A stretch of DNA of 64,000 nucleotides from JAHJQZ01 sp963675235 (lineage in GTDB: Bacteria; Pseudomonadota; Alphaproteobacteria; Rhizobiales; Devosiaceae). The DNA lies in contig CAXXFU010000017.1 in the NCBI GenBank assembly GCA_963675235.2, positions 372,001 to 436,000 of the forward strand, in the 5' to 3' direction. How positions within the stretch are numbered: position 1 is the stretch's first letter; each line of letters starts with the position of its first letter. Positions 8,828 to 17,287 of this stretch are shown here, piece after piece. Below the pieces are notes generated by a model. The model ran no database searches. It had not been told where the DNA came from and worked only from the letters and a program-made list of their open reading frames with translations. Made by a program: the position numbers and the translations under genes.

Positions 8828-9298
8828 GTGAAATCATTTGCCATCGGCGCCCTCGCCGCCCTTGCCCTTTTCGCCACGTCCGCACCGGCAAGCGCCAGCG
8901 ATGCCAGCGTCCAGATCGGTCGCCTCAGCTGCAATGTTGCCGCTGGTGTCGGCCTGATCCTGGGTTCGCAGAAGAAAGTGAACTGCACATTCCATCGCGC
9001 CAATGGCGACACAGAATCCTATTCGGGCGAGATCACCAAGATCGGCATCGATATCGGCAAGACCGAGAGCACCCACATCGAATGGCTGGTCTTTGCCGCC
9101 GCCAAGACCAAATACACCAGTCACGCGCTTGCCGGCACCTATGTCGGCGCCAGCGGCGAAGCGACGATCGGCGTCGGGCTTGGCGGCAATGTTCTGATCG
9201 GCGGACTCGACAGGTCCTTCGCGCTGCAGCCCTTCTCGGTGCAGGCCCAGACCGGGCTCAATTTCGCCGCCGGACTTGCCGGTCTGACGCTGAAATAG
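8828..9298 (+). CDS. DUF992 secreted protein
   Basis: A 156-residue protein with a classical signal peptide: a lysine, then FAIGALAALALFATSAPASA with cleavage about residue 22. The mature part has the DUF992 pattern, including IGRLSCNVAAGVGLILGSQK and repeated glycine-rich beta segments. The single pair of cysteines (mature SC and NCTF) probably forms a disulfide. GTG at 8828 follows a GAGGAGG site and places the signal peptide correctly. The family is periplasmic or secreted in Rhizobiales and has no known function. It converges on a DsbA-like gene with a six-base gap. Confidence 0.8.
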   Translation: MKSFAIGALAALALFATSAPASASDASVQIGRLSCNVAAGVGLILGSQKKVNCTFHRANGDTESYSGEITKIGIDIGKTESTHIEWLVFAAAKTKYTSHALAGTYVGASGEATIGVGLGGNVLIGGLDRSFALQPFSVQAQTGLNFAAGLAGLTLK

Positions 9299-9304
9299 CA
9301 GGTA

Positions 9305-9943
9305 TCAGGCGGCTTCGCCGAGCGTTCGAGAGAATGCCTCGGCGAAGACCTCCTGAGGCTGCGCGCCCGACAGGGCAAACTTGCCGGCAAAGATGAAAAA
9401 GGGCACGCCCGCTATTCCCTGACGGGCGGCAAGCTGCGCCTGCGCGACGATCTCGCCGCAGCGCGTGCGGTCGCCGGCGATGGCACGGGCCTCGGCTTCA
9501 GTGAAACCGTGTTGGGAGGCGATTTCAGCCAGCACGCCGAGATCGGCGATATTCTTCGCCTCGAGATAGTTGGCCCGCCCGAGCGCCACGGCCAGTTCGT
9601 GCTGGCTGCCCTTTTCGGCGGCGGCGGCAATCAGCATCAGGGCCGGCTGGCTCCAGGCGCGCAGTTTCTGCTTGCGCATGTCGAGATCGAGCCCGGCGGA
9701 CTTGCCTTCGGCCTCGAGCCGGTCCCAGGCGTCGAAAGGCGGGTGCCCGTATTTGCGCGTCAGCACCTCGACGATGTCCTCGCCCGTTTCGCTGGCCTCG
9801 GGATCGAGCAGGAAGGGGTGATGAACCACCCTGACCGAGACATCGTCGGCAAGCGCCGCGATGGCATTGTCGAGCCGTTTGAGCCCGACAAGGCACCATG
9901 GGCAGGCAGGATCGTCGAAAACGTCAACCTGGACTTCGCGCAT
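9305..9943 (-). CDS. DsbA-family (FrnE-like) thioredoxin-fold oxidoreductase
   Basis: A 212-residue protein of the DsbA/2-hydroxychromene-2-carboxylate isomerase superfamily, FrnE branch. The active-site CPWC lies at residues 14-17 in VFDDPACPWCLVGLKRL. The cis-proline loop GIAGVPFFIFAGKFALSGAQ lies near residue 180. No signal peptide is present, so it is expected to act in the cytoplasm, unlike classical DsbA. FrnE of Deinococcus is a disulfide isomerase; the activity here is inferred. No operon partner. Confidence 0.82.
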   Translation of the reverse strand: MREVQVDVFDDPACPWCLVGLKRLDNAIAALADDVSVRVVHHPFLLDPEASETGEDIVEVLTRKYGHPPFDAWDRLEAEGKSAGLDLDMRKQKLRAWSQPALMLIAAAAEKGSQHELAVALGRANYLEAKNIADLGVLAEIASQHGFTEAEARAIAGDRTRCGEIVAQAQLAARQGIAGVPFFIFAGKFALSGAQPQEVFAEAFSRTLGEAA

Positions 9944-10030
9944 GTGATCTCGATACCTGGCTGGTACGGGAAGCGGAACCTAGCAGCAGCACAGGTGCAC
10001 TGCACCGGCAGTCTCGCGATCGTGACCGGC

Positions 10031-12169
10031 CTATTCGATCCGCACCGCCTGCCCGTCGATCAGGTGCCGGACGAAGCGCCTGGAGACCTGCAGGATGGCA
10101 AGTGCTCCGAGGAGGCCGGAGACAAGAAAGAGGATGTAGCTGAGGTCCGGTCCACGGATGCCTATGCTGTCGCTCAGCACATTGACGATGAGCCAGGCGG
10201 CGAGATAGCCGGCCAGGATGGCGAAGACGAGCACCGCGGCAAGCGGAGTGGCGGCTTCAAGAAAAACAACGCGGTCGAGCGTTTTGGCCGGCATGCCGAC
10301 AAGGCGCAAAAGCCCGAAGACGCGCTTGCGGTCGATGATGGCGCCCAGCGTCGACACGCTCAGCGACAGACCGGAGATCAGAATAGTGATCAGCGCGCCC
10401 GAATAGGCGATGGTCGACAGTTCCTGCATCACGCGGGCGGGTCCGAGCAGGTTGGTTTCGAGCCGCGTCATCGGCGGCACCTGCCAGGCGATTTCGGTCT
10501 GCAGCGCCGTGCGCGCCGTTTCGATGGCAGCCGAACTGCCGTCGGTACGGGCGATGAGCACATGTGGCGCAGGATCCACCGAGGCGGATGCAACCGGCGT
10601 GACCACCAGCCGGGCCGTGCTGGTGGCGACGGTGAACCGCCTGAGGTCGACACGGTAGAGACCGTCGGGATCGAGGTCGACGTCGACGCCCAGCGACACG
10701 AGGCCAGCACCGGAGAACACGGCCAGATAGGACGCGTCTCCGCCACTCATGCCGACAATGGATTCCGCAACACCGGGCAGTGCGTCCGGAACAACGGCTC
10801 CGTTCGCGAGGATCGCCACCAGCGCGTCGACCGGCATGCGGTTCGGCATGTCGTCGATCGTAAAGCGGGCGGTGACGCCGCCACCGGCAGCGGAAAAGAT
10901 CGTCACCATGAACACGGCCAGCACCAGGCCGGAAACCGAGCGGAAGGTCGCGACAGGCGCCATGGCAATACGGTTGGCAACGATGATGCCGGTGGCCGAG
11001 CCGCTGAGCCGCGCCATCGCCTTGCCGGCAAGCGCGGTCAGCCACGGGCCGATGGTGAGAATGCCCAAGGTGGTCAAGACAAAGCCGGCAAGAAAGACGA
11101 GTTGGACATAATCATCCGGGATCAGCGTTTCCGGCAGGTTGGCGGCGAGGATCAGCGCCATACCAAGAACGACCGGCAATACGCGCCGCCAAGTCACCGG
11201 CTTTTCGGCGATGGCGCGGGCGGCGCCGAGCGGACCGATGCGGGCGCGGCGCATGCCGATGGCGCTGACCAGGGTCGTAGCAACGACGATGGTGGCGGCA
11301 ATGGCAAGGGTCGGCAGCAGGCCGATATCGAGATCGGCGGGGAAGAATCGTGCGCCGCCGACCTCGAACTGGGCGCCCACAGGCCGCAGCACAACCGCGA
11401 GCAGTGTACCAAACACCGTGCCGGCAGTGGCAACGAGCAGTGTCTCGAGTCCGGCGACGATGCCGACCTGACGTGGCGTCGCGCCGATGAGCCTCAGAAC
11501 CGAAAAACTCTCGCGACGGGCAGCGGCGCCGAGTTTGGTGGCAATGGCAACGAACAACAGCACCGGAAACAGCATGCCGATCGCACCGATAGCCGCGATG
11601 GTGCGAAAGCCTGTGGTTTCGGTATCGGGCTTGCCCCGGGCCTTGTCGGCAAGGACCAACCCGTTGCGCGGCCGCACGGTGCTCAGATCCTGACCGACAA
11701 CAACGACAAGCGCGTCCGGTCCCTTGAGGGTCCCATCCGGCAGCACGCCGGCGCGTGTGCCGTAGCGATTGCCGAGCTGTTCGGGCGGGGTGGCATCGAT
11801 CAGTGCGGCAAGCGCCGGCGAAGCCAAGTATGTGCCCGGACGCGGCCATGCCGGAATATCGACCAGTCGCGGTACCGCGCCTTGAGGCGCATAGACATCG
11901 ACGCGCGAAATCGATTTGCCCTCGAACCAGTCGGTCATCGGGGCAATGACGGCGCTGGTGCCGTCGGCAATCTCCGACGGCGTGGCAGCGGTGCCGATGG
12001 GCTTGATCCAGGCGCTGCGGGTTTCGCGGATATCAAGGCCGTCGAAGGCGCCGACCAGCAACAAGATCAGGGCCATGCCCATGGCGATGCCGAAAGACAT
12101 CGCGGCAAGGCGGCCGGTGGCGCGGGCATTTCCGGCAATGGCGAGGCGGAGAAAATCGGGATTCATCAT
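10031..12169 (-). CDS. ABC transporter permease with two FtsX-type domains
   Basis: A 712-residue integral membrane protein. There is an N-terminal helix at about residues 24-42, a large extracytoplasmic region, two FtsX-like sets of helices (about residues 195-400 and 560-700) and a second soluble region between them. This is the layout of permeases of the MacB/LolC exporter superfamily, which act by mechanotransmission. The ATG overlaps the stop of the ATPase gene by four bases (ATGA), so ATPase and permease form one transporter. The substrate is unknown; PadR control suggests a toxic compound or antimicrobial peptide. Confidence 0.82.
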   Translation of the reverse strand: MMNPDFLRLAIAGNARATGRLAAMSFGIAMGMALILLLVGAFDGLDIRETRSAWIKPIGTAATPSEIADGTSAVIAPMTDWFEGKSISRVDVYAPQGAVPRLVDIPAWPRPGTYLASPALAALIDATPPEQLGNRYGTRAGVLPDGTLKGPDALVVVVGQDLSTVRPRNGLVLADKARGKPDTETTGFRTIAAIGAIGMLFPVLLFVAIATKLGAAARRESFSVLRLIGATPRQVGIVAGLETLLVATAGTVFGTLLAVVLRPVGAQFEVGGARFFPADLDIGLLPTLAIAATIVVATTLVSAIGMRRARIGPLGAARAIAEKPVTWRRVLPVVLGMALILAANLPETLIPDDYVQLVFLAGFVLTTLGILTIGPWLTALAGKAMARLSGSATGIIVANRIAMAPVATFRSVSGLVLAVFMVTIFSAAGGGVTARFTIDDMPNRMPVDALVAILANGAVVPDALPGVAESIVGMSGGDASYLAVFSGAGLVSLGVDVDLDPDGLYRVDLRRFTVATSTARLVVTPVASASVDPAPHVLIARTDGSSAAIETARTALQTEIAWQVPPMTRLETNLLGPARVMQELSTIAYSGALITILISGLSLSVSTLGAIIDRKRVFGLLRLVGMPAKTLDRVVFLEAATPLAAVLVFAILAGYLAAWLIVNVLSDSIGIRGPDLSYILFLVSGLLGALAILQVSRRFVRHLIDGQAVRIE

Positions 12170-12846
12170 GCCGCTGCCCGCGAATCGACGGAGGTCCTAC
12201 CATCCCTGATGATGATTTCGCGATCGGCATAGGCGGCGGCGCGCGGGTCGTGGGTGACAAGAATCAGCGTCGTGCCCGTCGCCTTGGACTCGTTGCGGAT
12301 CAGGTTCATCGTCGCCTCGGCGGCAAGCGAGTCGAGCGAGCCTGTCGGCTCGTCGGCAAACAGCACTTCGGGGTGGATGGCCATGGCGCGGGCGATGGCG
12401 ACGCGTTGCGCCTCGCCGCCCGACAATGTCGCCGGACGCTTGTCGGCTTTGTCGCCGATTTCGAGCCGTTCCAGCCAGTCCAGCGCCTCAAGCCGGGCTT
12501 GCTTGCGGCTTTGTCCGGCCAGAAGCAGTGGCAACGAGACATTGTCGATGGCCGTCAGTTCCGGCAGAAGCTGGCCGAACTGGAAAACGAAACCGAAGCG
12601 GGCGAGACGCAGCCGGCTGCGTTGGGCCTCCCCGAGCCTGCCGATATCCTCGCCCGACAGCAGCACCTCGCCCTGGTCCGGGACAATGATGCCAGCCAGA
12701 CAGTGCAGCAAAGTCGATTTGCCCGAGCCGGAGGGCCCCATGATGGCGACGATCTCGCCGCGGTCGACGATAGCGTCCAGACCCCTGAGGGCGTGGGTCT
12801 GTCCGAAATGCTTGTGAAGGCGGCGCGCTTCGAGAACTGGAGTCAT
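12166..12846 (-). CDS. ABC transporter ATP-binding protein (MacB/LolD type)
   Basis: A 226-residue ATPase with Walker A GPSGSGKSTLL near residue 40, ABC signature LSGGEAQRVAIARA near residue 140, Walker B VLFADEPTGSLD and the switch histidine in LVTHD. The short length and the EPTGSLD sequence are typical of ATPases serving FtsX-type permeases. ATG at 12846 overlaps the padR stop (ATGA), and its own stop overlaps the permease start, so padR, ATPase and permease are one coupled operon. Confidence 0.9.
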   Translation of the reverse strand: MTPVLEARRLHKHFGQTHALRGLDAIVDRGEIVAIMGPSGSGKSTLLHCLAGIIVPDQGEVLLSGEDIGRLGEAQRSRLRLARFGFVFQFGQLLPELTAIDNVSLPLLLAGQSRKQARLEALDWLERLEIGDKADKRPATLSGGEAQRVAIARAMAIHPEVLFADEPTGSLDSLAAEATMNLIRNESKATGTTLILVTHDPRAAAYADREIIIRDGRTSVDSRAAA

Positions 12847-13373
12847 TTGAGATCGGCTTTCATGGCATCTAGGCGGGCGCTGGTCATGTCCATCCACCTC
12901 AGATCGGCCTCGATATGGAAAAGGGCATGGTCGTAGAGCAGCACATGCATCAGGTCGGCGTGCTGCTTGGCCTTGGTAAGTTGGCGCATTTGGCTCATGT
13001 GCCGGGCACGCTGCAGGTCTATGAGGCGTCCGGCATCGGCATCTGTGAGGAGCGCCACGACCAGTTTTGCAAACAGGTTCGACTGCAGTGCCTCGGACGG
13101 CACGTCCGGGGTCATCATCCAGTCTCTTATGCGGGCGCGGCCCGCCTCGGTGATCTCGTAGCGCCGCCGGTCGGGACCGCCGCCGGTTTCGGTGCCGAGT
13201 TCGACAAGGAATCCGTCGCGGATCATGCGGCCGAGGGTTGCGTAGACCTGGCCGAAGGCAAGCGGCTTGTTGACGCCGAAGTAGCGGTCGTAGGTGTGCT
13301 TGAGGTCGTAGCCATAGCTTGGCGCGACGCCGGCAAGGCCGAGAAGAGTGAGTGCATTGTCCATGCCGCTCAT
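12843..13373 (-). CDS. PadR-family transcriptional regulator of the ABC exporter
   Basis: A 176-residue regulator. The N-terminal PadR winged helix has LTLLGLAGVAPSYGYDLKHTY and the GQVYATLGRMIRDGFL recognition region. The Vir/PadR C-terminal helical dimerisation domain covers about residues 95-170. PadR proteins repress transporter genes until ligand binds. The gene is first in a coupled operon with the ABC exporter and has a perfect palindrome one base before its first ATG, so autoregulation is likely. ATG at 13373 and ATG at 13364 are both possible starts; the first would place the operator at or over the ribosome-binding site. Confidence 0.87.
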   Translation of the reverse strand: MSGMDNALTLLGLAGVAPSYGYDLKHTYDRYFGVNKPLAFGQVYATLGRMIRDGFLVELGTETGGGPDRRRYEITEAGRARIRDWMMTPDVPSEALQSNLFAKLVVALLTDADAGRLIDLQRARHMSQMRQLTKAKQHADLMHVLLYDHALFHIEADLRWMDMTSARLDAMKADLK

Positions 13374-13392
13374 CTATACACCGAGTGTATAG
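13374..13392. promoter_or_regulatory. Probable PadR operator (perfect inverted repeat)
   Basis: CTATACAC and GTGTATAG are perfect 8-base arms around CGA. The site abuts the padR start and has the size and position of autoregulatory PadR operators. It also contains a TATACA-like -10 hexamer, so bound repressor would block the promoter. Confidence 0.65.
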
Positions 13393-13795
13393 CTTTCAAG
13401 ACGCGGCAAAAGCACGGATTGTCGCAGGCCGCAAAGACCCTCCGGGGCGACGCAAAGCCCCTACCTGCGCGCATATGCGCCAATTGACATGACAAATATC
13501 AAGGCGGCGCCGGCAGAACCGGATAGACAGGCGCCGGTACCCGTTTCGGCTTGTCCAGCCGGAAACCGCGCCAACAGGTCACGTCAATATGCTGAACAAG
13601 CATCTTGACTGTCGCGCCGTCGCGTTGTGTCACTGCAACGCGCCGTTTTCTTGTGGAGTGTCCGTGGCAGCAATAGTCAGCCTGGACACGGCAAGGACAA
13701 ATTGACGAGGTGCCGGGGAAGGCAGCTGTCTGCACTCCCGAATGAAGCGGGTACGCGCGCCCCCCTGCGCGCTACCGTAAAATAACGAGGCAATC
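13393..13795. other. Intergenic region between padR and pntA
   Basis: About 400 bases between the divergent padR and pntA genes. No gene-like frame is visible. It contains the palindrome GCGCATATGCGC (13469-13480), a GCAAAG-repeat stretch (13430-13460) and a strong hairpin at 13750-13776. A long pntAB leader or an unrecognised small RNA is possible. Confidence 0.4.
13750..13776 (+). promoter_or_regulatory. Hairpin in the pntA leader
   Basis: GGTA and GCGCGC (one C bulged between them) pair with GCGCGC and TACC across a CCCCCT loop. The hairpin ends about 20 bases before the pntA ATG and just before the GAGG site. There is no T-run, so an mRNA-stabilising or translational role is more likely than termination. 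Confidence 0.45.
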
Positions 13796-15364
13796 ATGGC
13801 TCTTACTATCGGGATACCGCGGGAAACCTTCCCCGGAGAACGACGCGTAGCGACTGTACCTGACGTTGTCGAAAAGCTGATCAAGCTCGGCTACGAGGTT
13901 TCGGTCGAGACCAAGGCCGGCGAACAGGCCGATTTTTCTGATCAGGACTACAAGGCTGCGGGCGCGTCGATCTCCCGTACCGCCGCGTCGCTCTACAAGA
14001 AGGCGAACATCATCTTCAAGGTGCGCGCGCCCTCTGAAGACGAAGTCAAGCTGCTGACCGAAGGCACGACGCTGATCTCCTTCATCTGGCCGGCGCAGAA
14101 CGAAGACCTGATGAAGGCCCTGGCGGCCCAGAAGGTCACCGTGCTGGCGATGGACACGCTACCCCGACAGCTCAGCCGCGCCCAGAAGATGGATGCGCTG
14201 ACCTCGATGGCCGGCATCACCGGCTACCGTGCCGTCGTCGAGGCGGCCAACGCCTTCGGTCGGTTCATGGCCGGTCAAATCACCGCCGCCGGCAAGGTTC
14301 CGCCGGCCAAGGTGTTCGTCGCAGGCGCCGGCGTCGCCGGCCTCGCCGCGATCGGCACCGCGGTGGGCCTGGGCGCGATCGTCCGCGCCAACGATACCCG
14401 CGCCGAAGTGGCCGACCAGGTCGTCTCCATGGGCGGCGAGTTCGTTGCGGTCGACTACGAGGAAGAAGGTTCGGGCGGCGGCGGCTATGCCAAGGTCATG
14501 TCCGAAGGCTTCCAGAAGGCCCAGCGCGAAATGTACGCCAAGCAGGCCGCCGATGTGGACATCATCATCACCACGGCCCTGATCCCCGGCAAGCCCGCGC
14601 CCAAGCTCATCACTGCCGACATGGTCAAGTCGATGAAGCCGGGTTCTGTGATCGTCGACCTTGCCGCCGAACAGGGCGGCAACTGCGAATTGACCGAGCC
14701 TGACAAGGCCGTGGTCAAGCACGGCGTGACCATCATCGGCTACACCGACCTGGTCAGCCGTCTGGCACGTCAGGCCTCGACGCTTTACGCCACCAACCAG
14801 TTGCGCATCATCGAGGACATGACCCCGGAAAAGGACGGCAATATCGTCGTCGATTTCGAGGATGACGCCATCCGCGGGTTGACGGTCATCAAGGAAGGCG
14901 AGGTCACCTGGCCGCCGCCGCCGCTCGATCTGCCAGCCCCGCCGGCGCCGAAGCCGGCCGCTGCCGTTGCCGCGCCGGTCAAGGAAGAAAAGAAGAAGTC
15001 CCCGGTCGGGCTGGCCGTGATGGCCCTCAGTGCCGCCGTGCTCTTCCTGCTCGTCGGCCTTTATGCGCCGCCGGCCTTCATCGGCCACTTCACCGTGTTC
15101 GTGCTGGCGGTCTTCGTCGGCTACATGGTGGTCTGGAATGTTACCCCGGCGCTGCATACGCCGCTGATGAGCGTGACCAACGCCATCTCGTCGATCATCG
15201 CCATCGGCGCCCTCATCCAGATCGCGCCACAGGTCGAAATCGGCACCGTCCGCGCAGACGGGCTGATCCTCGGGATCGCCTTTGTCGGCATCCTTTTGAC
15301 CTCCATCAACATGTTCGGCGGCTTCGCGGTGACGCGGCGCATGCTGATGATGTTCCAGAAATAG
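13796..15364 (+). CDS. pntA: NAD(P) transhydrogenase subunit alpha (fused PntAA-PntAB form)
   Basis: A 522-residue subunit of the proton-translocating transhydrogenase, which uses the proton motive force to make NADPH from NADH. Residues 1-370 are the NAD(H)-binding domain I, with the GIPRETFPGERRVATVPDVV start and the Rossmann loop VFVAGAGVAGLAAIGTAVGL. A proline/alanine-rich linker (about 377-400) leads to four membrane helices, about residues 410-515. In many alphaproteobacteria these are two proteins (PntAA, PntAB); here they are fused as in E. coli. ATG at 13796 has a GAGG site. pntB begins 13 bases downstream. Confidence 0.92.
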   Translation: MALTIGIPRETFPGERRVATVPDVVEKLIKLGYEVSVETKAGEQADFSDQDYKAAGASISRTAASLYKKANIIFKVRAPSEDEVKLLTEGTTLISFIWPAQNEDLMKALAAQKVTVLAMDTLPRQLSRAQKMDALTSMAGITGYRAVVEAANAFGRFMAGQITAAGKVPPAKVFVAGAGVAGLAAIGTAVGLGAIVRANDTRAEVADQVVSMGGEFVAVDYEEEGSGGGGYAKVMSEGFQKAQREMYAKQAADVDIIITTALIPGKPAPKLITADMVKSMKPGSVIVDLAAEQGGNCELTEPDKAVVKHGVTIIGYTDLVSRLARQASTLYATNQLRIIEDMTPEKDGNIVVDFEDDAIRGLTVIKEGEVTWPPPPLDLPAPPAPKPAAAVAAPVKEEKKKSPVGLAVMALSAAVLFLLVGLYAPPAFIGHFTVFVLAVFVGYMVVWNVTPALHTPLMSVTNAISSIIAIGALIQIAPQVEIGTVRADGLILGIAFVGILLTSINMFGGFAVTRRMLMMFQK

Positions 15365-15377
15365 GGGACCGTTCGAT

Positions 15378-16853
15378 ATGCTTCCTGCAACTCTGACGAC
15401 GGCCGCCTATATCGTCGCGATCATCCTGTTCATCCTGTCGCTAGGCGGGCTGTCCAATCCTGAAACCTCACGCCGCGGCAATTGGTTCGGCATCATCGGC
15501 ATGGCCATTGCCGTGCTGGCGACCATCTTCGGCACGCGCTTCGTCAATGTCGGCGAGGGCGTCACAGAAACCTGGCAGCTTGTCCTGCCGGCCGGCCTGC
15601 CCTGGATCATCGCCGCCATGGTCATCGGCGGCGGCATCGGCTTGTTTGCCGCCCGCATCGTCAAGATGACCCAGATGCCCGAACTGGTGGCGATCATGCA
15701 CTCGCTGGTCGGTTTCGCGGCCTGCACCATCGGCTTCGCCAGCTTCATCGACACCTCGATCAAGCTGGAAGGCGCCGAGCACGTCATCCATCTCGGCGAG
15801 ATCTATATCGGCATCCTCATCGGTGCCGTGACCTTCTCGGGTTCGGTGATTGCCTTCGGCAAGCTCTCGGGCAAGATCGATGGCAAGCCGCTGCTCCTGC
15901 CGGCGCGCCACTGGATCAACCTTGCTGCCCTTCTCGTCGTGATCTGGTTCTTCTTCCAGTTCGTCGGCACCGCCGACATCCACGACCAGGGCGCCGCGAT
16001 CGCTGCCGGCTGGCTGCCGCTGATCATCATGACGATCCTGGCTCTGCTGTTCGGCGTTCACATGGTGATGGCCATCGGCGGCGCCGACATGCCTGTCGTC
16101 GTCTCGATGCTCAACTCCTACTCGGGGTGGGCCGCGGCCGCGACCGGCTTCATGCTCGGCAACGACCTGCTGATCGTTGTCGGCGCCCTCGTCGGCTCCT
16201 CGGGTGCGATCCTGTCGTACATCATGTGCAAGGCGATGAACCGGCACTTCATCTCCGTCATCGCCGGCGGCTTCGGCACCGGTGACACCGGCGGCGCCCC
16301 CGCTGGCGACGTCGTGCCGGCCGGCGAGGTCACGCCGATCTCCTCCGCCGAGACCGCGGAACTCCTGAAGGACGCCAAGTCCGTCATCATCGTGCCCGGT
16401 TACGGCATGGCGGTGGCCCAGGCTCAGCACACGGTACGCGAGATCACGGCACTGCTGCGCGACAAGGGCACCAATGTCCGCTTCGCCATCCATCCGGTGG
16501 CGGGCCGCATGCCCGGGCACATGAACGTGCTGCTGGCCGAGGCCAAAGTCCCCTATGACATCGTTCTGGAAATGGACGAGATCAACGAGGACTTCCCGTC
16601 GACCGACGTGGTGATGGTCATCGGCGCCAACGACATCGTCAATCCGGCGGCCGAGGACGACCCCAACAGCCCGATCGCCGGCATGCCGGTGTGTCAGGTG
16701 TGGAAGGCCAAGACCTCGATCGTCATGAAGCGTTCGATGGCGTCCGGCTATGCCGGCGTCGACAATCCGCTGTTCTACAAGGAGAACAACCGGATGCTGT
16801 TCGGCGACGCCAAGAAGATGCTCGACGAGGTCCTGACGGGCCTGAACACGTAA
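15378..16853 (+). CDS. pntB: NAD(P) transhydrogenase subunit beta
   Basis: A 491-residue subunit. It has about eight or nine N-terminal membrane helices (residues 1-270) and a C-terminal NADP(H)-binding domain III. Domain III contains IIVPGYGMAVAQAQHTV, the AGRMPGHMNVLLAEAKVPYD segment and IGANDIVNPAAEDDPNSPIA. Together with PntA it forms the proton channel and the NADP site. The gap to pntA is 13 bases, so they form an operon. Two hairpins follow the stop codon; the second has a T-run. Confidence 0.93.
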   Translation: MLPATLTTAAYIVAIILFILSLGGLSNPETSRRGNWFGIIGMAIAVLATIFGTRFVNVGEGVTETWQLVLPAGLPWIIAAMVIGGGIGLFAARIVKMTQMPELVAIMHSLVGFAACTIGFASFIDTSIKLEGAEHVIHLGEIYIGILIGAVTFSGSVIAFGKLSGKIDGKPLLLPARHWINLAALLVVIWFFFQFVGTADIHDQGAAIAAGWLPLIIMTILALLFGVHMVMAIGGADMPVVVSMLNSYSGWAAAATGFMLGNDLLIVVGALVGSSGAILSYIMCKAMNRHFISVIAGGFGTGDTGGAPAGDVVPAGEVTPISSAETAELLKDAKSVIIVPGYGMAVAQAQHTVREITALLRDKGTNVRFAIHPVAGRMPGHMNVLLAEAKVPYDIVLEMDEINEDFPSTDVVMVIGANDIVNPAAEDDPNSPIAGMPVCQVWKAKTSIVMKRSMASGYAGVDNPLFYKENNRMLFGDAKKMLDEVLTGLNT

Positions 16854-16869
16854 AGCGTTCTCAACGAAA

Positions 16870-16935
16870 GCGGGCCGGAGATGATCCGGCCCGCGTCAGA
16901 ACACTCTTGAGGAGCGGGCCATGGCCCGCTCTTTT
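16870..16935 (+). terminator. Tandem hairpins after pntB
   Basis: The first hairpin pairs GCGGGCCGGA with TCCGGCCCGC (16870-16894). The second is a 20-base palindrome, GAGCGGGCCATGGCCCGCTC (16912-16931), followed by TTTT. The second is a likely terminator and sits at the end of the convergent oxidase subunit IV gene. Confidence 0.75.
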
Positions 16936-16937
16936 CG

Positions 16938-17156
16938 TCAGGCCGGCTTGCGCTTGCCGCGCGCCGCATAGATCCCGGCCGCGACGGAGGCGACGAGCAG
17001 GACCAGCCCGAGCCAGAAATTGCCCTCGATGATGAAGGCGTAGAGCGCCACGGCGCCGATCGCCATCGAGACAATCGAGAATTTCAGCATGTTCATGAAG
17101 AACGCGTAGGTCTTTTCGTGTTCGGCATAGTCCATGGTGTCGGTCGTCTTGGCCAT
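16938..17156 (-). CDS. aa3-type cytochrome c oxidase subunit IV
   Basis: A 72-residue protein with one or two membrane helices (about residues 24-45 and 48-64) and the typical N-terminal MDYAEHEKTYAFFMNMLK segment of bacterial aa3 oxidase subunit IV. The subunit is a small accessory chain of the aa3 cytochrome oxidase; the main oxidase genes are not in this window. ATG at 17156 has GAGAGG about 7 bases upstream. It converges on pntB, an association I recall from other Rhizobiales. Confidence 0.85.
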   Translation of the reverse strand: MAKTTDTMDYAEHEKTYAFFMNMLKFSIVSMAIGAVALYAFIIEGNFWLGLVLLVASVAAGIYAARGKRKPA

Positions 17157-17287
17157 GTGTCCTCTCTTTTGGGTGCGGCAATTTGTCGTTCCAGCGCTTT
17201 TAGCTTCAACGGAGCCGAAGCTCAAGAAGCAGGCAGCAAATGCCCGCCAGCATTGGAACCATTCACGCTGTCGAACCAAAACTCGAC

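Noticed and set aside
9509..12232. Very long plus-strand open frame opposite the ABC exporter permease
   Set aside because: It is a GC-biased shadow of the permease and the DsbA-like gene. Its translation is low-complexity and charge-rich, with no recognisable domain.
13430..13463. GEMM (c-di-GMP-I) riboswitch-like segment with ACGCAAAGCC
   Set aside because: The P1b-like ACGCAAAGCC is present, but the GGGCAAACC partner, the tetraloop-receptor pair and the GTAGGTAGCGGG segment of GEMM are absent, so a match is not supported.
13469..13480. GCGCATATGCGC perfect palindrome in the padR-pntA gap
   Set aside because: Twelve bases in a GC-rich region is weak, and it is far from both starts. It was kept only as a note because the padR operator is much stronger.
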